Positions 31,940 through 40,812 of a DNA stretch of 60,661 nt are shown piece by piece. The stretch's first letter is position 1. Each line of letters opens with the position of its first letter. The notes under the pieces were generated by a model. That model was not told where the DNA came from and did no database searches. It worked only from the letters and a program-made list of their open reading frames with translations. Origin of the DNA: Streptomyces sp. D2-8 (GTDB lineage Bacteria; Actinomycetota; Actinomycetes; Streptomycetales; Streptomycetaceae); contig NZ_JAAHBP010000034.1 in NCBI RefSeq assembly GCF_023184515.1, positions 1-60,661 of the forward strand, in the 5' to 3' direction. The position numbers were made by a program, and so were the translations under genes.

Positions 31940-34015
31940 TCACCTCAGAGGCAGTGCCTGGGCGATCAGCAGCGCGACATCGTCGTGGTCAGCCGGATTG
32001 CGGAGTTGCCGGAGCAGCCGGTCGCAGGTCTCCTCCGCGGAGCGGTACGGCGGGGACAGCAGGCGCAGGAGATCGTTCAGGCGCTTGTCGATGGGGGCGT
32101 CGCGGGTCTCGACCAGGCCGTCGGTGTACAGCACGAGTTGATCGCCGGGGTTCATGGCGAGGGCGGAGGTTTCGAAGGGGCCGCTGCCGACTCCCAGCGG
32201 GGTGCCGGTGGGCAGGTCGAGCAGTTCGGGTGGTCGGCCGGCGCGCACCAGAACCGGGGGCAGGTGACCGGCGCAGGCCACCTGCAAGCGGGCGTGGTGA
32301 GGGTCGTAGACCGCGTACACGCACGTGGCGATGTAGGGGTCCAGGCCCTGTGTGATCCTGTCGAGGTGGGTGAGGATCCGGCTCGGGGCGAGGTCGAGGT
32401 CGGCGAGGGTGGAGGTGGCGGTGCGCAGCCGGCCCATGGCGGTGGCCGCCGGGATGCCGCTGCCCATGACGTCGCCGACCGCCAGGGCGGTTCGGTCACC
32501 GCTGAGGGGGATGACGTCGTACCAGTCGCCGCCGACCTCGCTGAAGGCCTGCGCGGGCCGGTACCGGGCGGCGATCTCCAGGCCGGGGCGGCGAGGCGAG
32601 GGCTGGGGCAGCAGGCTGCGCTGCAGGGTTTCGGCTGCGGTGCGGATGTGCTGGTGCAGCACGGCGTTGTCGATGCTCAGCGCGGCGGACGAGGCGAGTT
32701 CCCAGGCGAGGGTGAGATCGTCCTCGTCGAAGGGCTGCGGGTTGCGCGCGCGGGCCAGTCCCATCACGCCGATGATCTCTCCGCGGGCGATGAGGGGGAC
32801 GGCCATGTCGGTGTGGACACCGGCCTCGGCGAGCAGGCCTGCGGCAGCGTCGTCGGCGGCGATACGGCTGAGCTCTCCGCTGTCGAGGTGGGTGATCAGC
32901 AGGGGCTTGCGGGTGCGCAGGCAGTGGGCCGCCGGGTGGTCGGCGTGGTAGGTGGTGAGGTGGCCGGGCGCAATGATCGCCTCGGAGGCGCCGGTGGGGT
33001 ACGCGGTCTGCACCGCCAGGGCGCGGAACAGTGCCGGCCCCTCGCCGCGGTCCGGGCGGCCCGTCCGCAGGACGGAGTCCAGGATGTCCACCCCGATCAT
33101 GTCGGCCAGGTCGGGCACCAGGACGTCCGCCAGTTCCTGGGCGGTCCGCTCCACCTCGAGGGTGGTCCCGATGCGGGCCGAGCCGTCGGCCATCATGCGC
33201 AGGCGCTGCTGGGCCAGGTCGGCTTGCCTGGCTGTTTCGTACCGGTCGGTGACGTCCACCACCACGTTGGCGATGCCGAGCACGTTCCCGCCGTGGTCCT
33301 CGAGTCGGTAGAGCGATACGGCCCAGGCGTGGTCGTTGTCCGGGTCGGCGCGGGTACGGCCCACCACCTGCTGGTCCACCAGGGGCAGGCCGGTCTCCAG
33401 AACCTCCTGCATCTGGTTCTCCGCGGCCTCGAAGGGCGCGCCGGGCAGGATCTCCCGGAAGTGGCGGCCCACGTGGTCGGCCGCGGGGACGCCGTGCATC
33501 GAGGCCAGGGCCCCGTTGACGGCCACGTACCGCAACTCGGCGTCGAGGACGGACAGGCCGATCGGCGCCTGGGTGACCAGCTGGCTGGACAGGGCGACCT
33601 CGCGCTCCACCTGCCGCACCGTGGCCCTGTCGGTGGCGAGCCCGAGCGCGTAGTGGTCACCGATGTTGTCGGTCAGCCGCATGGCGCGGACCTCAACCGT
33701 CCGGGTACTGCCGTCCTTGTGCCGGACGGGGAACGATCCCGCCCAGCCTTGGCCGGTCTCCATCACCTCGTCGAACAGTCCGATCCCCGCCTCCCGGTGT
33801 TCGGGATGGAGAAGCAGGCGGGCCGCGTACTGCCCGGCCGCTTCGACACGCGGGTAGCCGAACAGCTCCTCGGCCTGCGGACTCCACATGTCGATCCGGC
33901 CGTCGGCCTCCACCAGCACCGCGGCGACACCCAGCACGTCCATCAGCCCGCTCGGGCCGGATGCCGCCTCCTGCGGATCACCCGCCTTCTGCGCCGGCTG
34001 ATTCGCTCGGCTCAT
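31940..34015 (-). CDS. PAS-PAS-GAF-SpoIIE phosphatase
   Basis: 691 aa. Two PAS domains (about 25-135 with WSPQAEELFGYPRVEAAG; about 145-262 with YVAVNGALASMHGVPA and DVTDRYETARQ), a GAF domain (about 290-445) and a SpoIIE/PP2C phosphatase domain (about 470-690: EVGGDWYDVIPLSGDRTALAVGDVMGSG, LYTDGLVETRD, DDVALLIAQ). The C-terminal ATPase domain of its neighbour is absent. It should dephosphorylate an anti-anti-sigma factor in response to small molecules, light or redox sensed by PAS/GAF. Start ATG 34015 with AAGGGGCG upstream; a GTG immediately before is an alternative. Confidence 0.92.
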   Translation of the reverse strand: MSRANQPAQKAGDPQEAASGPSGLMDVLGVAAVLVEADGRIDMWSPQAEELFGYPRVEAAGQYAARLLLHPEHREAGIGLFDEVMETGQGWAGSFPVRHKDGSTRTVEVRAMRLTDNIGDHYALGLATDRATVRQVEREVALSSQLVTQAPIGLSVLDAELRYVAVNGALASMHGVPAADHVGRHFREILPGAPFEAAENQMQEVLETGLPLVDQQVVGRTRADPDNDHAWAVSLYRLEDHGGNVLGIANVVVDVTDRYETARQADLAQQRLRMMADGSARIGTTLEVERTAQELADVLVPDLADMIGVDILDSVLRTGRPDRGEGPALFRALAVQTAYPTGASEAIIAPGHLTTYHADHPAAHCLRTRKPLLITHLDSGELSRIAADDAAAGLLAEAGVHTDMAVPLIARGEIIGVMGLARARNPQPFDEDDLTLAWELASSAALSIDNAVLHQHIRTAAETLQRSLLPQPSPRRPGLEIAARYRPAQAFSEVGGDWYDVIPLSGDRTALAVGDVMGSGIPAATAMGRLRTATSTLADLDLAPSRILTHLDRITQGLDPYIATCVYAVYDPHHARLQVACAGHLPPVLVRAGRPPELLDLPTGTPLGVGSGPFETSALAMNPGDQLVLYTDGLVETRDAPIDKRLNDLLRLLSPPYRSAEETCDRLLRQLRNPADHDDVALLIAQALPLR

Positions 34016-34276
34016 CACATTCGCCCCTTAGGCCTGTCGACCTCGCCGGCGCACCCGCCTGCCTCAGCTGACGCTTGCGGCGGTCTCCTTGCAGGTCAGC
34101 AACCCGTTCACGATGCGGCACACGACTGTGAACGGCCAGGGGACGCGCCGCGAGAGCGCCACGCCCCGGTCGAACCTCACGGGCCCGGGCGATCAGCACA
34201 TGATCGATACCGTGCCCGGCTCGCCGGGTCGGTCCTTCTCCTTCCAGCCTTCCACACGTCCCGGCTCTGGCCGAGG

Positions 34277-35655
34277 TCATGAACCGGTTCCAGTGGCAGT
34301 GTCCTGAGCCTCGTCGGTGTCGCGGCGCGCCATCCCCCGGGCTTCGGGGCGGGCGGCCGGCGGCGGCCCGTCCTGCGCGGCGGGAAGCTCCCGTCCCAGG
34401 CGTGCGAGCGGGGAGAAGGCCATCACCAACGGGGGACAGCATCATGCCTGCGGCCGTCACCAGCAGGCCGGTGCGCAGCCCCCACTCCCCCGCGAGAAGT
34501 CCGCCGGTCAGAGAACCGAGCGGGGTCAGGACCATGCCGGCACACGTGATCGTCGCGGCCGCCCGGCCCTGCATCCCGTCCGGTGTGACGGCCTGCCGGA
34601 CGGCCATGACCGTGACATTCACCAGCTGACCGCCGAACCCGAACACGATGCCGACCGCGAGGAGCGCGGGAACCGTCACCGCGGAGGAGCCGTCGAGCGC
34701 GGGCACCCACAGGAACACACCGTCGCCGAGTGCCGCCGCGCCCACGAGCACCGCGCCGTACCCGAACCGGCTCGGAAGGCGGACGGCCAGCAGGGAGCCC
34801 AGGAGCGCGCCCGGTCCCGCCGCCGCGAGCGCCAGCCCGACGACGGTGCCCGGCAGGTGCAGTTCTCGCGGCAGGAACAGCAGATAGACGGTCATCATGG
34901 CCGCGAAGGAGAACTGGAACGCGGCCGAGGCCACGCACACGGCCCGAAGCACGGCATCGCCGGCGACGAAGCGCAGGCCCTCATGGATCCGCTGCCGGAT
35001 CCGCAGGGGGATCCTCCGGGCGCTCCGGCATCGCTTCGGTTCGGCGGATCCGGCGGATCGACAGGAACGACAGCGCGAAGAACAGCGCGCCGGAGGCCGC
35101 AGCGATCGGCGCCGACAGCAGGGACACCAGCGCACCGCCGAGAGCGGGACCGCCGATCTGCGCCGCGGACCGGCTGCCTTCGAGCGCGCTGTTGCCTCGT
35201 AGCAGTTGGTGCCGTTCCACCAGTCGTACGAGAGACGCCTGGTAGGCCACGTCGAAGAACACGGACAGGGCCCCGACGGCGAAGGCGAGCACCAGCAGGC
35301 CGGGCATGCCGAGCCAGCCGAAGAGGCCGGCCAGGGCGACGGCGCCCAGGGCCAGGGCCCGGCCGGCGTCCGTGAGCACCATCGTCGTGCGGGTGCGCCA
35401 CCGGTCCACCCACGCACCGGCGAAGAGCGAGAGCAACAGGATCGGGGCCTGCCCCACAGCGCGGAGAACGCCCAGTTGGCCGGCGCTGGCGTGAAGCGTC
35501 AGGACGGCCAGGAGCGGCAGAACCACCAGGCTTGCGTGTTCACCGAGTTGGGAGGCTGTCTGCCCCATCCAGAGTCTGCGGAAGTCGGCGTCCCGCCACA
35601 GGCTGGACGGAACAGGTCGAGCGGCATCGGATGCGGCGGAGGAGGCGGACGGCAC
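34277..35655 (-). pseudogene. MFS exporter split by two frameshifts (or sequencing errors)
   Basis: A 12-span MFS protein (enterobactin-exporter-like type) read in three frames. Part 1 (from a GTG at 35655 with AAGGGA upstream) covers spans 1-6 with DADFRRLWMGQTASQLGE. Part 2 starts after a C5 run at about 35006-35010 (RIRQRIHEGLRFVAGD). Part 3 starts after another C5 run at 34431-34435 (LVMAFSPLARLGRELPAAQ). Each run has one base too many; removing both gives 459 codons, a normal MFS length. Homopolymer position makes assembly error as likely as true mutation. Confidence 0.8.
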
Positions 35656-36067
35656 GGGAATCCCTTGTGTTGCCGACAACGAGGCCCGCCCCCGAGCACT
35701 GGAACGGTGCATCGGCGGTTCGGGCAGGAGAAGGCTCGCTGTGCCGCATCATCAAGGGCAGCACGCGATGACAGGCCGGTCACGGCCAACACGTCAACGC
35801 GCGCTCGGGAAACCGACCATGTCTCAGCTCCTCGTGGATGACTCGCTGCGCCCAAACCCTAACCGTCGGCCACCCGACACGGAAGGCGGTCGGGGAGGGC
35901 GGTGAAGCAGGAGCTGAAGCAGCGCCCGCCCTGCCGCGTCTACACGGCACGAGCCGCCGGCGTTGTGCCCGGGCAGCGTCGGCCGTAGTGGCCCGCCCGC
36001 ATCCGTCGGCCACGTGTCCAGGGCCGCGGTCCGGTGGCGGGGCCTCGGCGCTGCTCACACTGGCCGC
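35656..36067. other. Divergent intergenic region, nothing clear
   Basis: Lies between the MFS gene (minus) and the DUF1275 relic (plus). Apparent frames on both strands have no domains or ribosome-binding sites. Confidence 0.4.
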
Positions 36068-36412
36068 ATGTCCGATGCGTCCCCGGTCGTCGCGACCGAT
36101 GCCCGGCGGGTGGCGGTCATGACCGTGCTCACCGTGCCGGCGGGAGCCGTCGACGCCGTGAGCTTTCTGACCATGGGAAAGGTGTTCTGCGCGCTGGCGA
36201 CCGGCAACGTGCTCTTCCTGTCCTTCGCGCTCGCCGGGGAGGGCGACGCTCCGGTGGCGCGGCCGGCCACCGCGATCGGCGCGTTCATCGCCGGAGCGGC
36301 CATCGCGGGCGTCGCCCTGAAGAACAACAACCCCGTGAGCCACTTCGGCGTGCGGCAGCGCCGGTGCGGCCCGTTGAGGGCGGCGTTGTCGGGGCGGCTC
36401 CGCCACGCGTAA
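36068..36412 (+). pseudogene. DUF1275 (YoaK-like) membrane protein relic
   Basis: The first 85 or so codons match DUF1275 proteins: TVPAGAVDAVSFLTMGKVFCALATGNVLFLSFALAG followed by a second span (GAFIAGAAIAGVALK). The family is about 220-240 aa with six spans; here it breaks off after two spans into 30 unrelated residues and a stop. Function of the family is unknown. Confidence 0.75.
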
Positions 36413-36530
36413 GCGATCGTGAGGTCCGCGCCCGGTCCGGCGGTGCGAGGAAGGCCGCGCCGGCCCCACTGACCGCCGGGGTGCGGCGCCGCAGTTCGCG
36501 CTCGCTCCGCCGCGTCGGCAAGATGGGATC

Positions 36531-37064
36531 ATGACCGAGATCCGCACACCCCGCCTCTTCCTGCGCCGATGGCTCGACGACGACCTCGTCCCCCTGTCCG
36601 AGATCCACGCGGACCCGGCGGTGATGCAACGCATCGGCGACGGCACGCCCCGCTCCCTGGAACAGACCGCCGAGGACATCGAGGCGTGGGAGGAGGAGTG
36701 GGACGAGGAAGGGTTCGGGATGTTCGCCGTCGAACTCCTGGGCTCCGGTGAGCTGGTGGGCGCCGTCGGCCTGTCCGTGGCCGACGCTCCGGCCGAGATC
36801 GCCGGACAGGTGGCGATCAGCTGGCGGCTCGGGCGGGTGTTCTGGGGGCAGGGATACGCCTCCGAAGCGGCGCACGCCACCCTGGAGTTCGCCCTGCAGG
36901 ACCGCGGCCTCGACCGGGTGGTGGCGGGGTGTCGGACGGACGACAGAGCCTCCGCGAACGTCCTCGACAAACTCGGCATGCAGACGGAAGGAACCGCACA
37001 GCACCCGGTCCACGGCTACGACCTCGCGGTATACGGCATCGACCTCACGCAGTACCAGGAATAG
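36531..37064 (+). CDS. GNAT family N-acetyltransferase
   Basis: 177 aa, RimJ/RimL-like: starts with TPRLFLRRWLDDDLVPL, has the acetyl-CoA loop RVFWGQGYASEAA and ASANVLDKLGMQTEG near the end. Transfers acetyl from acetyl-CoA to an amine; substrate unknown. The 3' end overlaps the convergent TetR gene by 20 bp. Confidence 0.9.
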   Translation: MTEIRTPRLFLRRWLDDDLVPLSEIHADPAVMQRIGDGTPRSLEQTAEDIEAWEEEWDEEGFGMFAVELLGSGELVGAVGLSVADAPAEIAGQVAISWRLGRVFWGQGYASEAAHATLEFALQDRGLDRVVAGCRTDDRASANVLDKLGMQTEGTAQHPVHGYDLAVYGIDLTQYQE

Positions 37065-37653
37065 TCCCCGCGCTGGCCGCGTCGAGGACGGGACCCAGTT
37101 CCCGGGCCACGGTCGTCAGGGCCCGGACGTCCCGCTCGGCCCGGGCGAGGAGGATCGCCCCCTCCAGGCTGCTGATCATGAGCGTGGCGAGTGCGCCGGC
37201 CCGTTCCCCGGGCACACCCATCTCAGTCAGGGCTTGGGCGACCGCACCGGTCCAGGTGGCGAAGGCCGCGGATGCGGCCTTACGCGTGGAGGGGACCGAC
37301 TCCGCACAGTCCACCGTGGCGGCCGCCACCGGGCAGCCGCCCGCGAAGCCGGCAGCCTCGTACTCGTCGGTCCACTGACGCACCATCTCGGCGAACAGCC
37401 CGCTCGGCGTCGGCTCGGGCAGCGAGGCCACGAAACGGGCGACACGGCCTGCCGCGTATCCCCCTGCCCAGCCCACGGCTTCGTCGACCAACTGCGTCTT
37501 GCCGCCGGGAAAGTAGTGCTGGAGCGAGCCGCGCGGCGCTGCGGCGTCGGCCGCGACCTGGCGCATGCCGGTGGAGTCGACTCCGTCGCGGCGGATGAGC
37601 TGGGCCGCGCTGAACACCATCCGCTCGCGCGGTCCCCGTTCGGCCTTCGCCAT
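37045..37653 (-). CDS. TetR family transcriptional regulator
   Basis: 202 aa. N-terminal HTH: STGMRQVAADAAAPRGSLQHYFPGGKTQLV, followed by a helical ligand-binding domain with the TetR_C_33/LfrR-like GGCPVAAATVDCAE segment. ATG preceded by GGAGG. It is divergent from the NAD-dependent oxidoreductase gene, and the 149 bp between them contain two near-identical operators plus a 24-bp palindrome, so it very probably represses both itself and that gene. Confidence 0.93.
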   Translation of the reverse strand: MAKAERGPRERMVFSAAQLIRRDGVDSTGMRQVAADAAAPRGSLQHYFPGGKTQLVDEAVGWAGGYAAGRVARFVASLPEPTPSGLFAEMVRQWTDEYEAAGFAGGCPVAAATVDCAESVPSTRKAASAAFATWTGAVAQALTEMGVPGERAGALATLMISSLEGAILLARAERDVRALTTVARELGPVLDAASAGTIPGTA

Positions 37654-37670
37654 CGTCGACCTCCATCAGC

Positions 37671-37694
37671 CGCGAAAGCCGCGCGGCTTTCGCG
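37671..37694. promoter_or_regulatory. 24-bp perfect palindrome in tetR leader
   Basis: CGCGAAAGCCGC followed by its exact complement GCGGCTTTCGCG, 17 bp upstream of the tetR start codon. It could form an mRNA hairpin near the ribosome-binding site or be a further protein-binding site. Confidence 0.55.
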
Positions 37695-37704
37695 GCATCC
37701 ACTC

Positions 37705-37748
37705 TATGACCGCCGTCATAATCGCGGCTACTATGACCGCTGTCATAG
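37705..37748. promoter_or_regulatory. Tandem TetR operators
   Basis: Two inverted repeats: TATGAC-CGCC-GTCATA at 37705-37720 and CTATGAC-CGCT-GTCATAG at 37731-37748, centres about 27 bp apart, i.e. between two and three helical turns. They lie in the tetR/oxidoreductase divergent promoter. Confidence 0.8.
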
Positions 37749-37802
37749 CCGAGGGGGACGATGGCGGCTCGCCTCCGCGCGAGCCGGACAAGGCGGTGTG
37801 TC

Positions 37803-38684
37803 ATGAACGTCGGTTTCATCGGTCTAGGGGTCATGGGCCAGCCCATGGCACTGAACCTCAGTCGAGCCGGAACACGACTCGTGGTCTGGAACCGCACCCC
37901 TGAGCGCTGCGAACCACTGCGGGCCGCCGGCGCCGAGGTGGCGGCCGGCACCACCGAGGTCTTTCGCCGGGCGGCCACCGTGTTCCTCATGCTGGCCGAT
38001 GAGACGGCCGTGGACGCGGTGCTGGGGCGCGGCACCCCGGACTTCGCCCAGCGCGTCGCCGGCCGCACCGTCGTCCACATGGGCACGACCTCGGCCGAGT
38101 ACTCCCGCAGCCTTCAGGGCGACATCCGGGCCGCGGGCGGGCGCTACGTCGAGGCCCCGGTCTCCGGCAGCCGTGTCCCTGCCGAGCGGGGCGAACTGGT
38201 GGGGATGCTGGCGGGCGACGACGACGCCGTGGCGGCCGTACGGCCGCTGCTTGCTCCCCTGTGCCGGGAGACGTTCGTGTGCGGCGCCGTCCCGGGCGCG
38301 CTGCTGCTGAAGTTCTCAGTGAACCTGTTCCTGATCGCCGTGGTCACGGGGCTTGCCGAGGCGTTTCACTTCGCCGAGCGGCACGGGCTTGATCAGCATC
38401 TTCTCCGGGACGTCCTGGACGCCGGCCCCATGGCCAGTGCCGTCTCCCGGGTCAAGGCGCCGAAACTGCTGGAGCGTGACTTCTCGGTCCAGGCCGCCGC
38501 GGCGGACGTCCTGAAGAACAACCGCCTCATCGCCGAGGCCGCCCGCAAGGCCGATCTGGCGTCCCCGCTGCTCGACGTCTGCCACGCCCTCTACGACGAG
38601 ACCGTCCGGCGGGGCCATGGCGGGGAGGACATGGTGGCCGTCCTGCACGCCCTGGAGGCCCGGACGGCAGGCGCACCCGTTTAG
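37803..38684 (+). CDS. NAD-dependent beta-hydroxyacid dehydrogenase-like oxidoreductase
   Basis: 293 aa of the 3-hydroxyisobutyrate dehydrogenase/6PGDH-like family: Rossmann motif GFIGLGVMGQPMA, substrate motif EAPVSGSRVPAERGEL (DxPVSGG variant) and catalytic K170 in LKFSVN (K-xxx-N174). Reduces or oxidises a small beta-hydroxyacid or an imine-like substrate. Start 37803 has AAGGCGGTG upstream. Expected to be controlled by the divergent TetR protein. Confidence 0.9.
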   Translation: MNVGFIGLGVMGQPMALNLSRAGTRLVVWNRTPERCEPLRAAGAEVAAGTTEVFRRAATVFLMLADETAVDAVLGRGTPDFAQRVAGRTVVHMGTTSAEYSRSLQGDIRAAGGRYVEAPVSGSRVPAERGELVGMLAGDDDAVAAVRPLLAPLCRETFVCGAVPGALLLKFSVNLFLIAVVTGLAEAFHFAERHGLDQHLLRDVLDAGPMASAVSRVKAPKLLERDFSVQAAAADVLKNNRLIAEAARKADLASPLLDVCHALYDETVRRGHGGEDMVAVLHALEARTAGAPV

Positions 38685-38782
38685 GCGGACCGGACTGCCG
38701 CGCCGTGTACCCGCGCGAGCGTGATCGGCACCTGCGGCGTCCGGGTGGCCCTCTGCTCACCCCCTCAGGCATGCTGACCCGC

Positions 38783-38968
38783 ATGGTCTCGGTGGTCCAG
38801 AACGTGGCGATCGACTGCTCGGATGCGTATGAGCTGGCTCGGTTCTGGACCTTGGTCGCTGATCGCCGGAAGCCCGACGGGGCGGGCTGGGCCGTCCTGG
38901 CCGATCCGGAAGGCAACGAATTCTGTGTCCTGCGGAGCGATTCCGATCGCGCCGCGATGTCTTCCTGA
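38783..38968 (+). pseudogene. VOC (glyoxalase-fold) protein with internal deletion
   Basis: 61 codons join the start of a VOC domain (VVQNVAIDCSDAYELARFW) directly to its last 28 residues (LVADRRKPDGAGWAVLADPEGNEFCVLR). Normal members have about 125 residues; roughly 60 are missing from the centre with the frame kept. One half of the paired beta-alpha-beta-beta-beta unit is lost, so the metal site cannot form. Confidence 0.7.
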
Positions 38969-39088
38969 GGCTCGGTAGCTCAGCCCGAGCGCCCCAGACA
39001 GCTCGTCGGAGCCATGGGCCGAGTACCGGGGCCGGTTCCGCCCCGAGGGCACCTTCGCTGCGCGCGCCCTGCGGTTCGGCTTGGACGC

Positions 39089-39478
39089 CTACGCGGGGCT
39101 CGGGTGGCGGACCAGACAGAACGGGTGCCCCGCCGGGTCGGCATAGATCCGCCAGCTCCGCCCGTCCGTACCGGCGTCCAACACCGTTGCCCCCTGGGCC
39201 AGTACCTCGACTTCGGCCCGGTCCAGGTCCGCGACGCCGAAGTCGAGGTGGAACTGCTGCGGTCTGGCCGGGTCGGGCCACAGCGGCGGCCGGTAGTCCG
39301 TTGCCCGCTGGAAGGCCAGGACGGTACCGGACGCCGTGTGCAACGTGGCCCAGGCGTCGCTCAGCGCCCACCGCCCGTCCGGTTGGTTGACGGTGCCGCC
39401 GAGGATCGACCGGTAGAACGCGGCCAGCTCCTCCGGTTCGGGGCAGTCGAGCACCACGCACTGCAGGTCAGCGATCAC
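39089..39478 (-). CDS. VOC family protein
   Basis: 129 aa, complete VOC domain: LQCVVLDCPEPEELAAFYRSILGG at the start, QFHLDFGVADLDRAEVEVLAQGATVL in the middle and YADPAGHPFCLVR at the end. Glyoxalase/dioxygenase-like or antibiotic-binding fold; metal ligands (H near the start is replaced, E absent) are not convincing, so it may be a binding protein. Downstream of the ABC-transporter operon by 41 bp on the same strand. Confidence 0.85.
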   Translation of the reverse strand: MIADLQCVVLDCPEPEELAAFYRSILGGTVNQPDGRWALSDAWATLHTASGTVLAFQRATDYRPPLWPDPARPQQFHLDFGVADLDRAEVEVLAQGATVLDAGTDGRSWRIYADPAGHPFCLVRHPSPA

Positions 39479-39519
39479 GGGCCGATCCTAGACGGATCTC
39501 ACCGCCGCCACCGTGGCCA

Positions 39520-40812
39520 CTACGACGTACGAGAAGCGAGGTACTGCTTGACGCCTGGCGCGGTGTGGGCGTCTTCCACGTTCACCGCGGCCCCTACCGC
39601 CTTGGCGTCCGGCTTGTACACGTAGGTCGAGGTGCTCGCGGGCCGTGCCTTGTCGGAGAAGTTCTGTGCGGTGCCGAGGCCGACGTCGACACTGGCCTGG
39701 GAGCGATGGGCCTTGACCACGTCCTCGCGGGCCAGGCTGCCGTTCTCGCAGGCCTTCTTCAGGCCGGTGCCCATCAGCTGAGCGGCGTTGTAGCCGGAGA
39801 GCACCCCGGAGTCGACGAGGGAGTCGGGGTACTTCTTCTTGTACGAGGCGACCATCTTGCGGACCCCGGCCAGGTCGGAGCTGACCGCGGGCACGGCGCT
39901 GACCACGTTCAGCATGGCCGCCAGGGCGGGGGCGGCCGGTGTCTTCATCAACTGCGGGGCGTAGCCGGGGGCGCTGCTGACGACGGGCACCTTCAGGCCG
40001 CGGGAGGCCGCGACGCCGACCAGTGAGGCCGTCTGGGCCGGTCCGGCGCTGATCAGGATGGCCTTGACGCCCTCCTTGCGCAGGGCGGAGACCTGTGCGG
40101 ACAGGTCGGTGTCCGTCGCCTTGATCTTCTGTCCGGCAACCTTCAGGCCCGCCTTCTTCGCGGCCCATCGCGAGCCCTCCAGCGCGTTCGCCCCGTAGTC
40201 GCCCTCGAAGTAGACGTGGCCGATCGTGTCACCCTTCGCCAGCCCCTTGGTGCGGGTGAGGAAGTCGACCGCGGCGATCATGTCGATGTCGTAGGTGGTG
40301 CCCAGGACCTGGACCGAGTCGCGGTCCAGCAGGGAGGCGGCCCAGGCCTGCGGGAAGGTGAGCACCTTGTCCCGCTCGATGTCGTCGAGCAGGGCGGCCA
40401 TCACGGGCGACCCGATGACCTGGGGCAGCGCCACGACGTCCGCGGAGATGTCGGCGTAGGCGGTGACGGCCTTCTGGACGTCGTAGCCGTGGTCCTTGAC
40501 GACGATCTCGATGCGCCGGTCGCAGATGCCGCCGCGGGCGTTGACCTCGTCCGCCCACATCTGCTGGGCCTGCACGATGCTCTTGCCGAGGGTCGCGTAA
40601 GGGCCGGTGAGGTCCGTCAGGGCGCCCAGCTTGATGGCCTTGTCGGTCACCCCGGGCCCGGTCTTGATGCCGTCGGCGCCGTCGTCGGCGCTCCCGGAGG
40701 AGCCGGCCTTGGAGCTGCATCCCGTGCCCGTGAGCAGCAGGGCCGCGAGGGCCGCGGCCAGGAGCGTCTTGGTGCGTGCGGGGCGGTGCGTGTGGTGGTG
40801 CGTGGGCTTCAC
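39520..40812 (-). CDS. Branched-chain amino acid-type ABC substrate-binding protein
   Basis: 430 aa periplasmic-binding-fold (type I, LivJ-like) protein. N-terminus is a lipoprotein-type signal with Cys in LLLTGTGCSSK, though the position -3 residue is unusual. Mature part: IKLGALTDLTGPYATLGKSI, then alternating alpha/beta lobes typical of LivJ/amide-urea binders. GTG start with AAGGAG 8 nt upstream, overlapping the stop of the permease gene. Captures the ligand for the transporter encoded upstream; ligand may be an amino acid, urea, amide or aromatic compound. Confidence 0.9.
   Translation of the reverse strand: MKPTHHHTHRPARTKTLLAAALAALLLTGTGCSSKAGSSGSADDGADGIKTGPGVTDKAIKLGALTDLTGPYATLGKSIVQAQQMWADEVNARGGICDRRIEIVVKDHGYDVQKAVTAYADISADVVALPQVIGSPVMAALLDDIERDKVLTFPQAWAASLLDRDSVQVLGTTYDIDMIAAVDFLTRTKGLAKGDTIGHVYFEGDYGANALEGSRWAAKKAGLKVAGQKIKATDTDLSAQVSALRKEGVKAILISAGPAQTASLVGVAASRGLKVPVVSSAPGYAPQLMKTPAAPALAAMLNVVSAVPAVSSDLAGVRKMVASYKKKYPDSLVDSGVLSGYNAAQLMGTGLKKACENGSLAREDVVKAHRSQASVDVGLGTAQNFSDKARPASTSTYVYKPDAKAVGAAVNVEDAHTAPGVKQYLASRTS

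Noticed and set aside
33978..35417. Long minus-strand open frame of 479 codons
   Set aside because: Only its central part is the real middle of the MFS gene; both ends are out-of-frame readings of MFS and SpoIIE upstream sequence.
38969..39088. Plus-strand reading WAEYRGRFRPEGTFAARALR
   Set aside because: Could be a further gene relic, but no start, no stop context and no recognisable family.
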